NCBI GenBank assembly: GCA_027858855.1
Contig: JAQIBV010000008.1
Span: 1 to 64,000 of the forward strand
Direction of reading: 5' to 3'
DNA: 64,000 nt
Source of the DNA: Spirochaetota bacterium
GTDB taxonomy: Bacteria; Spirochaetota; UBA4802; JAFGJZ01
In this document: one piece after another, positions 18,508 through 26,560 of the stretch
Layout: every line of letters begins with the position of its first letter
Numbering within the stretch: position 1 is the stretch's first letter
Notes under the pieces: generated by a model
Seen by the model: the letters and a program-made list of their open reading frames with translations, nothing else
Told to the model about the DNA's origin: nothing
Databases searched by the model: none
Translations under genes and position numbers: made by a program

Positions 18508-19459
18508 CTGTAAACTTTTCTGCGATTTTTTTTAATCTTTCGAGATAGAGACCGTCTGCGTTCCGAGGGGCAATAATCTGTAAAAGAGCACCCTTCTTTT
18601 TTCCGTTCATTATAACTTCAAATCCAAAATAGTTCTTTTCATCTGCTTCGGATTCGACTTTTTTCTCTCCATTGAATACTGGTGCGTCTTTCATGGATGT
18701 CGGTGGTGATTTAGAAGCCGAGCTTGAAAATTCAAAAGACGAGAGGAGATAGTTTTCACGTTCGGTTATAACTGTTCGCTCAAATTTATCCGCTCCCTTC
18801 CGCTGGTTAAGATGCTTTTGAAAATCGGTGACGTTTTTATAGTTTGCGTATTTGTGTTCCATAGATGAAACAAGAAGAATGGCGTCGTATCCTTTTTTTG
18901 AAGTATCAAACCTGATACCTGCGGTAAAGCTGTCACTGCCTGTTTGCTCTGCTTTTCGTACGGCACGCTTCAGAATTGAAATTTCGGCGTTATCAATAGT
19001 TACACTATACTGAAGATAATCACTGTAAACTGTGATTCTGTTATTGTATTTGTACATAAGCAGAGAGGCATTGCTGTTAAGCCTGCTGAACCGGTCTCCC
19101 TCGCGCATTCGAAGTCGGTCAATCAGGGCCGAAGCTCTTGCTCCTTCAACTGAAACACGTTCATCTACAGAAGATAGCAGACGAACTGATTTTAAAAGCA
19201 GTAATCCCTCCATCTTGTTAAACTTTTCAGAAAGAATAATTCCCTGTTGCAGGTAGTAGTCTATTCCTTCGAACGAGACGGGTTTATAGGTGAAGTCGGG
19301 TGATTCGGTTGTTATAATTTTTCCGGTTGGTGTAACAAGGTAACGGTTATTGCTTTTGTCGGTAATTGAAAGCCAGCCCGGCATTTGAGCATTAAGAGAA
19401 GTCGGTATGTAAAAAAGATAAAATATTAGTAAAAACAGAATTGCATTAAAACGAATCAT
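18497..19459 (-). CDS. Exported protein of unknown function
   Basis: 320 residues with a signal peptide (RFNAILFLLIFYLFYIPTSLNA-Q). The start at 19459 is set by GAGG 6-9 bases upstream, inside the 3' end of the preceding gene. The mature part has an N-terminal sheet-like region (RYLVTPTGKIITTESPDF) and a charged middle with serine-rich linker (SSSASKSPPTS, about residue 250). I do not recognise a family. It is the last gene of the five-gene minus-strand operon headed by the STAS/HATPase protein and lies 7 bases from its neighbour, so it probably acts at the envelope end of that pathway. It converges on the HEAT gene with an 11-base overlap. Confidence 0.6.
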   Translation of the reverse strand: MIRFNAILFLLIFYLFYIPTSLNAQMPGWLSITDKSNNRYLVTPTGKIITTESPDFTYKPVSFEGIDYYLQQGIILSEKFNKMEGLLLLKSVRLLSSVDERVSVEGARASALIDRLRMREGDRFSRLNSNASLLMYKYNNRITVYSDYLQYSVTIDNAEISILKRAVRKAEQTGSDSFTAGIRFDTSKKGYDAILLVSSMEHKYANYKNVTDFQKHLNQRKGADKFERTVITERENYLLSSFEFSSSASKSPPTSMKDAPVFNGEKKVESEADEKNYFGFEVIMNGKKKGALLQIIAPRNADGLYLERLKKIAEKFTVTL

Positions 19460-19466
19460 GATAACC

Positions 19467-20450
19467 TCAAAGTAGCACAACAAGTACTACCAGTGCGATT
19501 ATTACAACTAAACTCAACAGAGCAATAAGGCCTAAATGCCTAAAGCTATTGTCTCCCTTTCCTTTTGTAACTTTCGAGAAGTCCCACATTTCTGCTTTGA
19601 TGTTCTCTTCTTCAATTATTCTTGCTAGAATGTTCTTTGCAATCAGGCAATAGATACGGAAGCCTCCTGATTGCAGAGGTGTTATTTCCTTAACGCGACC
19701 ACGAATCGGTAAAAAATTGTTGTTGGTATCATAGGCATTCAGAGCAGTAATAATTTTTTTTGAGATGTCATCATGACTAATTAGTGAGACTTTGATAATG
19801 TCGCCGATTTTTATGTCATTGATATAGGTGCCGCGAACTGGCGCGATGATCAGAGCTCCTTCTACTGTATGTGCAGCAAGTTTTTCTATTTCCGGGCGCT
19901 CCTGTGCTACTTCCTGTTTCTGGTCGCTGGCCAGTTTCAATGGAATGCCCAAGTCGACCATCTCAAGAGTCGAAAGGTCAGAAAAGTCGATGGTACATTC
20001 TGCGCCTGGTAAACCATATGACTTTTCGATAATTTCGGTTAGGGTTTCGGTTATGTGTTCCTGGTCGTTATCAACGACATCGTAAACAAGTTGATAACCG
20101 TCAATGGAATCAGTCAGAAGGGTTAAGAAATCATCGGAATCGGTTAAAGACGGTGTCTGTTGCAACTGGCTTAATACTGTAAAGAAGAGTTTCCAGTTAT
20201 CAGTCAGTTTTACCTTATCGTATTCGGCTTGATCTGAAAAGGTAAGAAGTGCAACGTGCAGAAGATTTTCGTCTTCAAGATGAAAGAAAAGCTGAAACAA
20301 GCCGTATATTTCGGCGGCTTCTATCGAAAATTTACCGTAAACAACCCGGACATCCTTCAAATCGCCTGAAACCAGGCGACGAGCTTTATCAGCATCGTTA
20401 CCGGCAAGTTTAAGGGCTAATATCATTTTGTTTGCGCTGTCTATTGCCAT
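19467..20450 (-). CDS. C-terminally anchored cytoplasmic protein of unknown function
   Basis: 327 residues. There is no signal peptide; the last 20 residues (LIALLSLVVIIALVVLVVLL) form one membrane span with nothing after it, so the body should face the cytoplasm as a tail-anchored protein. The central part (EGALIIAPVRGTYINDIKIG and RGRVKEITPLQSGGFRIYCLI) looks beta-rich and could be PilZ-like or an OB/SH3 barrel, but no RxxxR c-di-GMP motif is visible. The N-terminal half is helical. Ribosome site GAGG before ATG 20450. It is followed after 7 bases by the exported protein gene. Function unknown; membership in the signalling operon is the best clue. Confidence 0.62.
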   Translation of the reverse strand: MAIDSANKMILALKLAGNDADKARRLVSGDLKDVRVVYGKFSIEAAEIYGLFQLFFHLEDENLLHVALLTFSDQAEYDKVKLTDNWKLFFTVLSQLQQTPSLTDSDDFLTLLTDSIDGYQLVYDVVDNDQEHITETLTEIIEKSYGLPGAECTIDFSDLSTLEMVDLGIPLKLASDQKQEVAQERPEIEKLAAHTVEGALIIAPVRGTYINDIKIGDIIKVSLISHDDISKKIITALNAYDTNNNFLPIRGRVKEITPLQSGGFRIYCLIAKNILARIIEEENIKAEMWDFSKVTKGKGDNSFRHLGLIALLSLVVIIALVVLVVLL

Positions 20451-20526
20451 AATACCTCAGTATAGAGTAATGGTGCTTCTTTAAGAAAACTTCTAAGCTG
20501 TTGTATTCATTTTGTAATGATTTTAT

Positions 20527-20994
20527 TTATTGATCAAGCAAAAATTTTTCTACAAATTCATATTTAAGTTGAGGTGGCATGTCTAGAATTTTTTTTACGG
20601 CCTGAATTACGTCCGGTAAATAGCGAATTGGCGCCTTAAGCAGATAAAAATTCTGATTATCGATGTTCAGATTGTTATATACTTCGATCTGTTTTAATGG
20701 GAAATTTATACCCAGAGTAGATCCATAGGCAAAAAGAATGTGTTCTGGTGCGATATAGGCGGTGTATAATGTTTTTACATTCATCTCAACTCTTTTCATG
20801 CCTCTGTAGTTAGCAAGAGTCTCTTCTGGTATTTTCGTGAAGTATTTTGGGTTATCAGTCATGACAAGTACTAACAGTTTGTCTTTCCGGTTAACAAAAA
20901 TTTCAAAATATGTGTTAAAATGTTTGTAAGCAAGCAGTAAATCGTTTAATGATTCACGACCCCGGTCATAATCCCTTATCAGCTGCTTATTCAT
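20527..20994 (-). CDS. Hypothetical cytoplasmic protein in signalling operon
   Basis: 155 residues from ATG 20994; an in-frame TTG 12 bases earlier is also possible. No signal peptide, no membrane span. Sequence features are FNTYFEIFVNRKDKLLVLVM near the start and a C-terminal YLPDVIQAVKKILDMPPQLK. I do not recognise a family. It starts 4 bases after the stop of the DUF4325 gene and therefore is co-translated with it. A role as an effector or regulator of the STAS-like pair is plausible but unproven. 76 bases separate it from the next operon gene. Confidence 0.55.
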   Translation of the reverse strand: MNKQLIRDYDRGRESLNDLLLAYKHFNTYFEIFVNRKDKLLVLVMTDNPKYFTKIPEETLANYRGMKRVEMNVKTLYTAYIAPEHILFAYGSTLGINFPLKQIEVYNNLNIDNQNFYLLKAPIRYLPDVIQAVKKILDMPPQLKYEFVEKFLLDQ

Positions 20995-20998
20995 TTTT

Positions 20999-21547
20999 TT
21001 ATACAATTGTAAACCTGCTGTTATCTTTTTTTATTAGTCTGTCTGAATACATCTCTTCAAGAATTAATTCTGTTTCCGGTTTTTCTCGATGCAAATATTC
21101 AGACAACGCTATGCTCGACATAGTACCATTAATGCGAATTATTTCAACTATATCGCGCTCTACTTCTGAAATAATCCCAATGACATGACTATTGTCGATA
21201 GTGATATCTTCAGTAATTACTGAAAACTTTTTATTCGAAAATTCACAGTATGATTGGAAAACAGATCGAATATTATCCTCAACCATATGTGAAAAGTTTT
21301 TCAACCGGATAAAAAAAGGTTTCTCGCCTGTTTTAGAAAATTTGATGAGTTTAACTATGAACTCATCTACAAAAGAGGGATCAATGACCTCGACTCCCGA
21401 AAAATCACATAAAACAGTTTCGTCGGCTGAGACATTCACAAGTTTTTTTATAGCGTTTTCGTAAAACCTGCGACCTGTTGGCCTTGTTATAAGATCTGGT
21501 AAGTCGACCTTCATGCTCTTAGCCATTTTTTCTATTGATAATAACAT
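20999..21547 (-). CDS. STAS-like DUF4325 protein with C-terminal winged-helix-like region
   Basis: 182 residues. Residues 1-105 match the STAS-like DUF4325 pattern: RPTGRRFYENAIKKL, VLCDFSGVEVIDPSFVDEF (a possible regulated Ser in the DPSF loop) and GEKPFFIRLKNF. The C-terminal 70 residues (VERDIVEIIRINGTMSSIAL to the end) look like a small winged helix of the type seen in transcription factors. It begins 3 bases after the stop of a HATPase gene. STAS/anti-sigma-type ATPase pairs work as partner switches; here the DNA-binding-like tail suggests that the switch output may be direct. That reading is inference. Confidence 0.72.
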   Translation of the reverse strand: MLLSIEKMAKSMKVDLPDLITRPTGRRFYENAIKKLVNVSADETVLCDFSGVEVIDPSFVDEFIVKLIKFSKTGEKPFFIRLKNFSHMVEDNIRSVFQSYCEFSNKKFSVITEDITIDNSHVIGIISEVERDIVEIIRINGTMSSIALSEYLHREKPETELILEEMYSDRLIKKDNSRFTIV

Positions 21548-21550
21548 GGT

Positions 21551-22444
21551 TTACCCGTAAAGTGAAATAGAAATCTGAGTTCCGTTAAACTGTTCCAGAT
21601 CATTTTTTAAAAATGAGTAGGCTCCTTCAGAGTAGCCTTTGTTATAAACAAAAGCCACCGAGCTCTTCTGTGAACGGATAAAAAGATTTCCCTTCATCTC
21701 CTTTATAATCGAATTTACACGGCACAATCCGTACCCGAATTCCCGCTTGCCTGAAATAGGCGATGTTAAGGCGTTTTTTATCAGTTCGGCACCTGTACCG
21801 TATTGCTCTTTCTGCTCTTTTGAAAAGCTCTCTTCAATGCCTATTCCCGAATCAGCAATTACAAGCCGGATAACATTTTCGCGATTATAGGTATATGTCT
21901 GTAAGGCCAGAAACCCGGAATCCATGCTGTGCTCAAAAACATTCTGGCAAATTTCTGAAATTACAGTCACAAAGTAGTTAACCGTGTCGGGGGAGAACCA
22001 GTGCTTTAAAATAAAAGAGCCGCGTTTTCGGAAGGTGGCAACTGACTGTGAAATCACCCTTACGCTTTCACGCTCTACACTTGGTATCTCGGTAATTTCG
22101 AGTACACGTCTGCTGAAAGCGCTTCTGCTCAGCTGTTTTTTTGCATCAAGTGCAATTGGTGTTTCAAAGAGGGGAAAGCTGAAAAAGTTCATTCGTAACA
22201 GATATTGATGAATTGGTAGCGGAATATGTATCAGCTGTAGCCTGTTGCCGGTATTTTTTAAATATCTACGGGCGATCAACAGAAGGTTCGTCATGGAATA
22301 GGGTTCAACAAAACTAATCGTCCCCATATCGAGGGCACGAATATTTGAACTGTATATTTTTTTTTCCAATGCGATGATTGAATCAAAAGAATATATATCA
22401 TTTAGTTTGTCCGGAAGTGTCAGTACTCCCTCTTGTTCTTCCAT
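21551..22444 (-). CDS. STAS-like / HATPase_c fusion (anti-sigma-type ATP-binding protein)
   Basis: 297 residues. The first 100 residues resemble a STAS-like domain (ALDMGTISFVEPYSMTNLLL). The rest is a GHKL ATPase: N-box SEICQNVFEHS with N168, G1 box ADSGIGI (D198-G202) and G2 box FGYGLCRV (236-243). There is no phospho-accepting His domain, no membrane span and no receiver, so it resembles an RsbT/SpoIIAB-type protein kinase or switch rather than a two-component kinase. It is the first gene of a five-gene minus-strand operon. Likely substrate: the DUF4325 protein encoded 3 bases downstream. The ribosome site before ATG 22444 is weak. Confidence 0.75.
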   Translation of the reverse strand: MEEQEGVLTLPDKLNDIYSFDSIIALEKKIYSSNIRALDMGTISFVEPYSMTNLLLIARRYLKNTGNRLQLIHIPLPIHQYLLRMNFFSFPLFETPIALDAKKQLSRSAFSRRVLEITEIPSVERESVRVISQSVATFRKRGSFILKHWFSPDTVNYFVTVISEICQNVFEHSMDSGFLALQTYTYNRENVIRLVIADSGIGIEESFSKEQKEQYGTGAELIKNALTSPISGKREFGYGLCRVNSIIKEMKGNLFIRSQKSSVAFVYNKGYSEGAYSFLKNDLEQFNGTQISISLYG

Positions 22445-22552
22445 AACCAGTTTAATTACTCTCTAATCAGGCTTTAAATTCGGAGTTATTAGCAATCCCC
22501 GTGTTAATTATCGGCATCTTTATGGTTATGGTAAAGTATTGAATATGGAGGG

Positions 22553-23680
22553 TTACTGGTTTGCAGCAATGACTAATTCTTTGTCGTAGGTGTCAATCAG
22601 GTGATTCCAGCTGTATTGTAGGGCGTGTTCATGTAGTCTGTCTCTTAAAACTGTCGAATCTGAACTGTGAAGTTTTATTAAAAGATCTGCCATACCGATA
22701 TAGTCGCCGGGGCGATACAGAAGATCGCTAAATGGTTTATATAGGGTCGGGTAAACTAGGTGCTCAGGAAGCAGAGGGATAACTCCGCAGAAAACCGCCT
22801 CCATAACGCTTATTCCAAAAAATTCATGATTTGATGTCACAGGTAAAAAATCTGCCTGCTGTATCATTTCACTGTATTCATCGCCAGCTTTTGCATATCC
22901 GTTAAAAAGTATGTTTCTGGCAAACTGTTCTTCTATTGTTGTAAAAACTCCGCCTGCCCGGTCATGCGTGTCCCCTAAAAGTAACAGATTAAATTCGAAC
23001 TCTCTTTTTTGTAGCTCTAGCAACAGTTGCAGAAAACCTTCAGGGTTTTTATCATATTCCCGTCTATGACTCCACAAAAGTTTTGGGGGAGAGCCCGATA
23101 AAACTTGCCGGTGACTGGTACGTTTGGAAGAAAAAGAGTCAGTATCAATTCCAATAGGCAAAACCCGGCTTTTATCGGTTAAATCTGTTATTGGCAGGTC
23201 ATTATAATCGGGGAATTTTTTCATAAAAAGGGGTAATGCCTGAAAGAAGCTTTCGTAATGGTAAGTTGAATTGAAGAAAACTATATCTGCACTCAGTGCG
23301 GATGCAATGTTAATAAAGCCATAAGAGAAATCGTTTTTACGGGCACGGGCCTTTTCGTGGTCAGAAAGCGGATAGCAGATCTGATTTTCGTGAAAATAGA
23401 TGGCCGTTGCGGCACATGCTGCTTTTTTTTTCCGAATTAGTGAGAGGTAAAGCGGCAGATTCAACATGGATGATGCCAGAATAAGATCGAACTGTTCGTC
23501 TGGAGTTGCCTCTGCCAAGTAGATAGCTCCGGCCTGCATTCGCCATTTCCAGAAACGTGATGGCATCTGCAACAGAGTGAAGCTGTGACTGCTGTGGCAG
23601 ATGAGCTGATCGATCCACTGTTTATGGGATCCGCCATAGTAGGGCTCTAAAATCACAATTTTCAGTTGATTCTTAATCAA
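22553..23680 (-). CDS. DUF3524 glycosyltransferase, tRNA-queuosine alpha-mannosyltransferase-like
   Basis: 375 residues. The N-terminal DUF3524 block is clear: VILEPYYGGSHKQWIDQL and MPSRFWKWRMQAGAIYLA. Then come FFNSTYHYESF, PIGIDTD, LWSHRREYDKNPEGFLQLL and a GT-B C-terminal half with NHEFFGISVMEAVFCGVIPLLP, the family-4-type nucleotide-sugar site (E in FFGISVMEA). The animal member GTDC1/QTMAN adds mannose to queuosine in tRNA-Asp; bacterial members are annotated by similarity only. Start is a TTG at 23680 without a good ribosome site; a GTG nine codons downstream is an alternative. Monocistronic, divergent from glycerate kinase. Confidence 0.85.
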   Translation of the reverse strand: MIKNQLKIVILEPYYGGSHKQWIDQLICHSSHSFTLLQMPSRFWKWRMQAGAIYLAEATPDEQFDLILASSMLNLPLYLSLIRKKKAACAATAIYFHENQICYPLSDHEKARARKNDFSYGFINIASALSADIVFFNSTYHYESFFQALPLFMKKFPDYNDLPITDLTDKSRVLPIGIDTDSFSSKRTSHRQVLSGSPPKLLWSHRREYDKNPEGFLQLLLELQKREFEFNLLLLGDTHDRAGGVFTTIEEQFARNILFNGYAKAGDEYSEMIQQADFLPVTSNHEFFGISVMEAVFCGVIPLLPEHLVYPTLYKPFSDLLYRPGDYIGMADLLIKLHSSDSTVLRDRLHEHALQYSWNHLIDTYDKELVIAANQ

Positions 23681-23889
23681 ACAGATGGCTCCGTTAGAAA
23701 TTATGGATATTATGTATGCTTTGTTGATATTTACTGCGATTCAGGGTATTCTTTAAGAAACCTGTTTTCAGATGATATGTTCCACAGTTAATATCAGGGT
23801 CGCACTGAAAATTGGTGTCAAATACAAAAATTGTTGTGAGTCAGTAGCTTTTAGTGATGTTGTGCTGATGTTTTTTAAGAGGAGAGCAA

Positions 23890-25221
23890 TTGCAAAAAGA
23901 TACTCTTGTAGATATTTGGAAAATATATACGCGTGCAATTGAAGCGGTTGATCCATATATTGCCTGCAAGAATAAAATTTCCGTATGTGACGGGAAATTA
24001 CGTATTGATGGGACTGATAGAGTTTATAATCTCTCAAAATACAATCGGGTTTTCGTGGTTGGCGCTGGAAAAGCGACAGCATCGATGGCTCGGGCCGTTG
24101 AAGAGATTCTGGGGAAACGGATCAGTTCCGGTTGTATTTCTGTTAAACACGGCTATACAGAAAAATTGAGGCGTATAACGCAGTTTGAGGCGGCGCACCC
24201 CGTACCTGATGAAAATGGTATGAAAGCGGCACGGACTATTTATGAATGTGTGAAAGAGGCTGATGAAAATGATCTGGTAATCTCGCTTATATCGGGAGGG
24301 GGTTCTGCACTGCTTCCTCTGCCTGCCGTAGGTATTGATCTAAAAGAAATGAATAAGCTTACTCAGCTATTGCTGGCGAGTGGTGCTCCGATAGATAAGG
24401 TTAACTGTGTAAGGAAGCATATCTCGATGATAAAAGGCGGTAATCTTGCCCGTGCTGCTTTTCCTGCAACGGTATTGAATCTGATGATCTCGGATGTGGT
24501 TGGTGACGATTTGGATGTTATTGCTTCCGGGCCGTTTGTGCCAGATTCATCATCATTTTCCATGGCTCGAAATATTATACAGGATTACGGATTGACCGAG
24601 TCTGTTCCTGATTCGGTTAGTTCCCGCATACTTGATGGTTGTGCGGGGCGTCTTGATGAAAATCCTGGAATAAATGACCTAGTATTTAAAAAGGTTGATA
24701 ATGTTGTGCTTCTTTCAAACAGAACTGCATTGAAGGCTGCTAAAAAGTGTGCCTCTGATCTGGGATACAACAGTCTGATCCTAAGCTCTTCGATAGAAGG
24801 TGATGCTAAAAATGCAGTAGATTTTCATGTAGCGTTGGCCAAAGAGGTGATGGTCTCTGGTAATCCTGTAAAGAGGCCGGCCTGTCTGTTAAGTGGTGGA
24901 GAAAGTGGGGTTGTTGTAACAGGAGAAGGGCGAGGTGGAAGAAACACCGAATTCACTCTTCGAGCTATGGAGCGAATCTCAAACCTGGAGGGTGTGTGGG
25001 CGATGAGTCTTGCTACTGATGGAACTGATGGCCCGACTGATGCTGCAGGAGCTATTGTTAACTGGAAAAGTCTGTCTAAATCGATAAGTATAGGGCTGGA
25101 TGTTCAGCACTATCTGAGTGAAAATGATTCATATGGTTTTTTTGAACAAACAGGAGAGTTACTTAAGATCGGGCCCACAAACACAAATGTTATGGATATG
25201 CATATTTTCATTGTTTGCTAA
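23890..25221 (+). CDS. Glycerate 2-kinase (MOFRL family)
   Basis: 443 residues. It phosphorylates D-glycerate, giving 2-phosphoglycerate in this class. Family signatures: VVGAGKATASMARAVEE, GHPVPDENG-type AHPVPDENGMKAA, SLISGGGSALLPLP (phosphate-binding loop), VRKHISMIKGGNLA, ISDVVGDDLDVIASGP, and in the C-terminal MOFRL domain LLSGGESGVVVTGEGRGGRN plus SLATDGTDGPTDAAGA. The start is TTG 23890, directed by GAGGAGAG 4-11 bases upstream; no ATG fits the family. Cytoplasmic, single gene. Confidence 0.93.
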   Translation: MQKDTLVDIWKIYTRAIEAVDPYIACKNKISVCDGKLRIDGTDRVYNLSKYNRVFVVGAGKATASMARAVEEILGKRISSGCISVKHGYTEKLRRITQFEAAHPVPDENGMKAARTIYECVKEADENDLVISLISGGGSALLPLPAVGIDLKEMNKLTQLLLASGAPIDKVNCVRKHISMIKGGNLARAAFPATVLNLMISDVVGDDLDVIASGPFVPDSSSFSMARNIIQDYGLTESVPDSVSSRILDGCAGRLDENPGINDLVFKKVDNVVLLSNRTALKAAKKCASDLGYNSLILSSSIEGDAKNAVDFHVALAKEVMVSGNPVKRPACLLSGGESGVVVTGEGRGGRNTEFTLRAMERISNLEGVWAMSLATDGTDGPTDAAGAIVNWKSLSKSISIGLDVQHYLSENDSYGFFEQTGELLKIGPTNTNVMDMHIFIVC

Positions 25222-25655
25222 ATCCCTGTAATCAGATCAGGAAAAGTAAGTGTCTGAGTCTTAAAAATAGACATTTTGAAGGGGTGTCTGATCAAATGCA
25301 TGAGTTTATGCAGACAACTGAGAGTTTATTTCAAAAAAAAAGGATATTTTTTCGTGGGTGTTGATATTTTTTGTTTATTGAGCTAAGTTTAGTATGGTAG
25401 TTTTTCGAAAATAGATATAGTGGTTGGTTTAACTTTTTTAATTGTAATGCTGCGTTTATGGATAAAGACCGTTGTTATGTCGTATTACGATGATAACTGA
25501 CATTGTAGATGTCAGGAGGGAAATAAATGTGAATTAATAGCTTAAAACAAAAAAAATTCTTGCCTGAAATAAATTCATTAATTATAATCAACTCATACCT
25601 ATATTCGGGCATGGACGCCGTACTGCACATATAATAGTTTACAGGAGTTAAGATT
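25222..25655. other. AT-rich intergenic region, nothing recognised
   Basis: 434 bases between glycerate kinase and a secreted-protein gene. No open frame of note, no hairpin with T-run and no known RNA. The long leader before the secreted-protein gene (ribosome site GGAG at about 25643) could carry its promoter. Confidence 0.4.
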
Positions 25656-26483
25656 ATGATCAGATCATTATCGAAATTATTAGCCGTTTCATTAATCATC
25701 ATTTCAACAATAAGCATTATTGCACAGGAAGCCGATGCGCCAGCCGCAACAACACCTGCACCTGACGGTGTGGACAAGTACGCGCTTGATCCTGCTTCTG
25801 AATATTCGACAGCTGACAGGCCGGAAGATAACTACCTTGCCCGTTTTCACGCTTTGGATAAAATAGAAAGACTACAGAAAGCAAATCTTGATCAGATTTT
25901 TGTCCTTAATGTCATTAAAGAGAACTTTAAGGACAAAGGTTGGGGTGGAGATTATGATAAGGTCTATGAAGGTTACAAAAAGGCAATGGATCTCTATTAC
26001 CGTCGTGAGCCTATCTATTCTGCAGTAAAACTGGAAGAGAATAAAAAACACATCAACCAGTTGTATCAGAAGGTTTCTAATGAGTACAAAAAAGAGACTA
26101 TTGAGATGCTTAATCTTTGTGCAACGCATATTCTTGAGTTGACTCTTCAGGCCAATACAGCTTCAAACCCTAACAGCAATCGTCGCCTGTTTGACCAGAT
26201 TCTTCGTCTTCGTGTTGCATATGGAGAAGTTGATAATGCCGAGGAAGCTCGTGTAAAGCGTCAATATCACACTTCGGTATTATATTACCGTATTGCCAAG
26301 AAATATGCAATAGCAATACTTGAAGATGTTAAACCTGATGAATACATCGGAAAATATCAGGTGCACAAGGCCGATAATAAAAACCGTATTCTTGAAGGCG
26401 AAACAACTGCATCTGAAGTTATTGACCGTAAAGAAGATGCAAAAAAAGATATCGACGAAAGTTCGCGACCTGAATCGTATTAA
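25656..26483 (+). CDS. Exported helical protein of unknown function
   Basis: 275 residues with a clean signal peptide (RSLSKLLAVSLIIISTISIIA-Q), then an Ala/Pro/Thr-rich linker (EADAPAATTPAPDG) and a mostly helical charged body from about residue 60. Aromatic/charged repeats such as YKKAMDLYYRREPIYSAVKL and YHTSVLYYRIAKKYAIAIL suggest helix-pair (TPR-like) packing, although no TPR consensus is met. I do not recognise a family. It has a good ribosome site and is followed 28 bases later by a strong intrinsic terminator, so it is monocistronic and likely well expressed. Confidence 0.72.
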   Translation: MIRSLSKLLAVSLIIISTISIIAQEADAPAATTPAPDGVDKYALDPASEYSTADRPEDNYLARFHALDKIERLQKANLDQIFVLNVIKENFKDKGWGGDYDKVYEGYKKAMDLYYRREPIYSAVKLEENKKHINQLYQKVSNEYKKETIEMLNLCATHILELTLQANTASNPNSNRRLFDQILRLRVAYGEVDNAEEARVKRQYHTSVLYYRIAKKYAIAILEDVKPDEYIGKYQVHKADNKNRILEGETTASEVIDRKEDAKKDIDESSRPESY

Positions 26484-26510
26484 TCATTGACATAGCATAA
26501 ACCGATAAAA

Positions 26511-26540
26511 TAAGGAAGGGGTAGCCCTTCCTTATTTATT
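26511..26540 (+). terminator. Intrinsic terminator after the secreted-protein gene
   Basis: A perfect 10-bp stem (TAAGGAAGGG at 26511-26520, complement at 26525-26534) closes a 4-base loop and is followed by TTTATT. It ends the upstream transcription unit and separates it from the HtrA-type gene 20 bases later. Confidence 0.85.
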
Positions 26541-26560
26541 ATCTGGTAAAGAATGCAATT

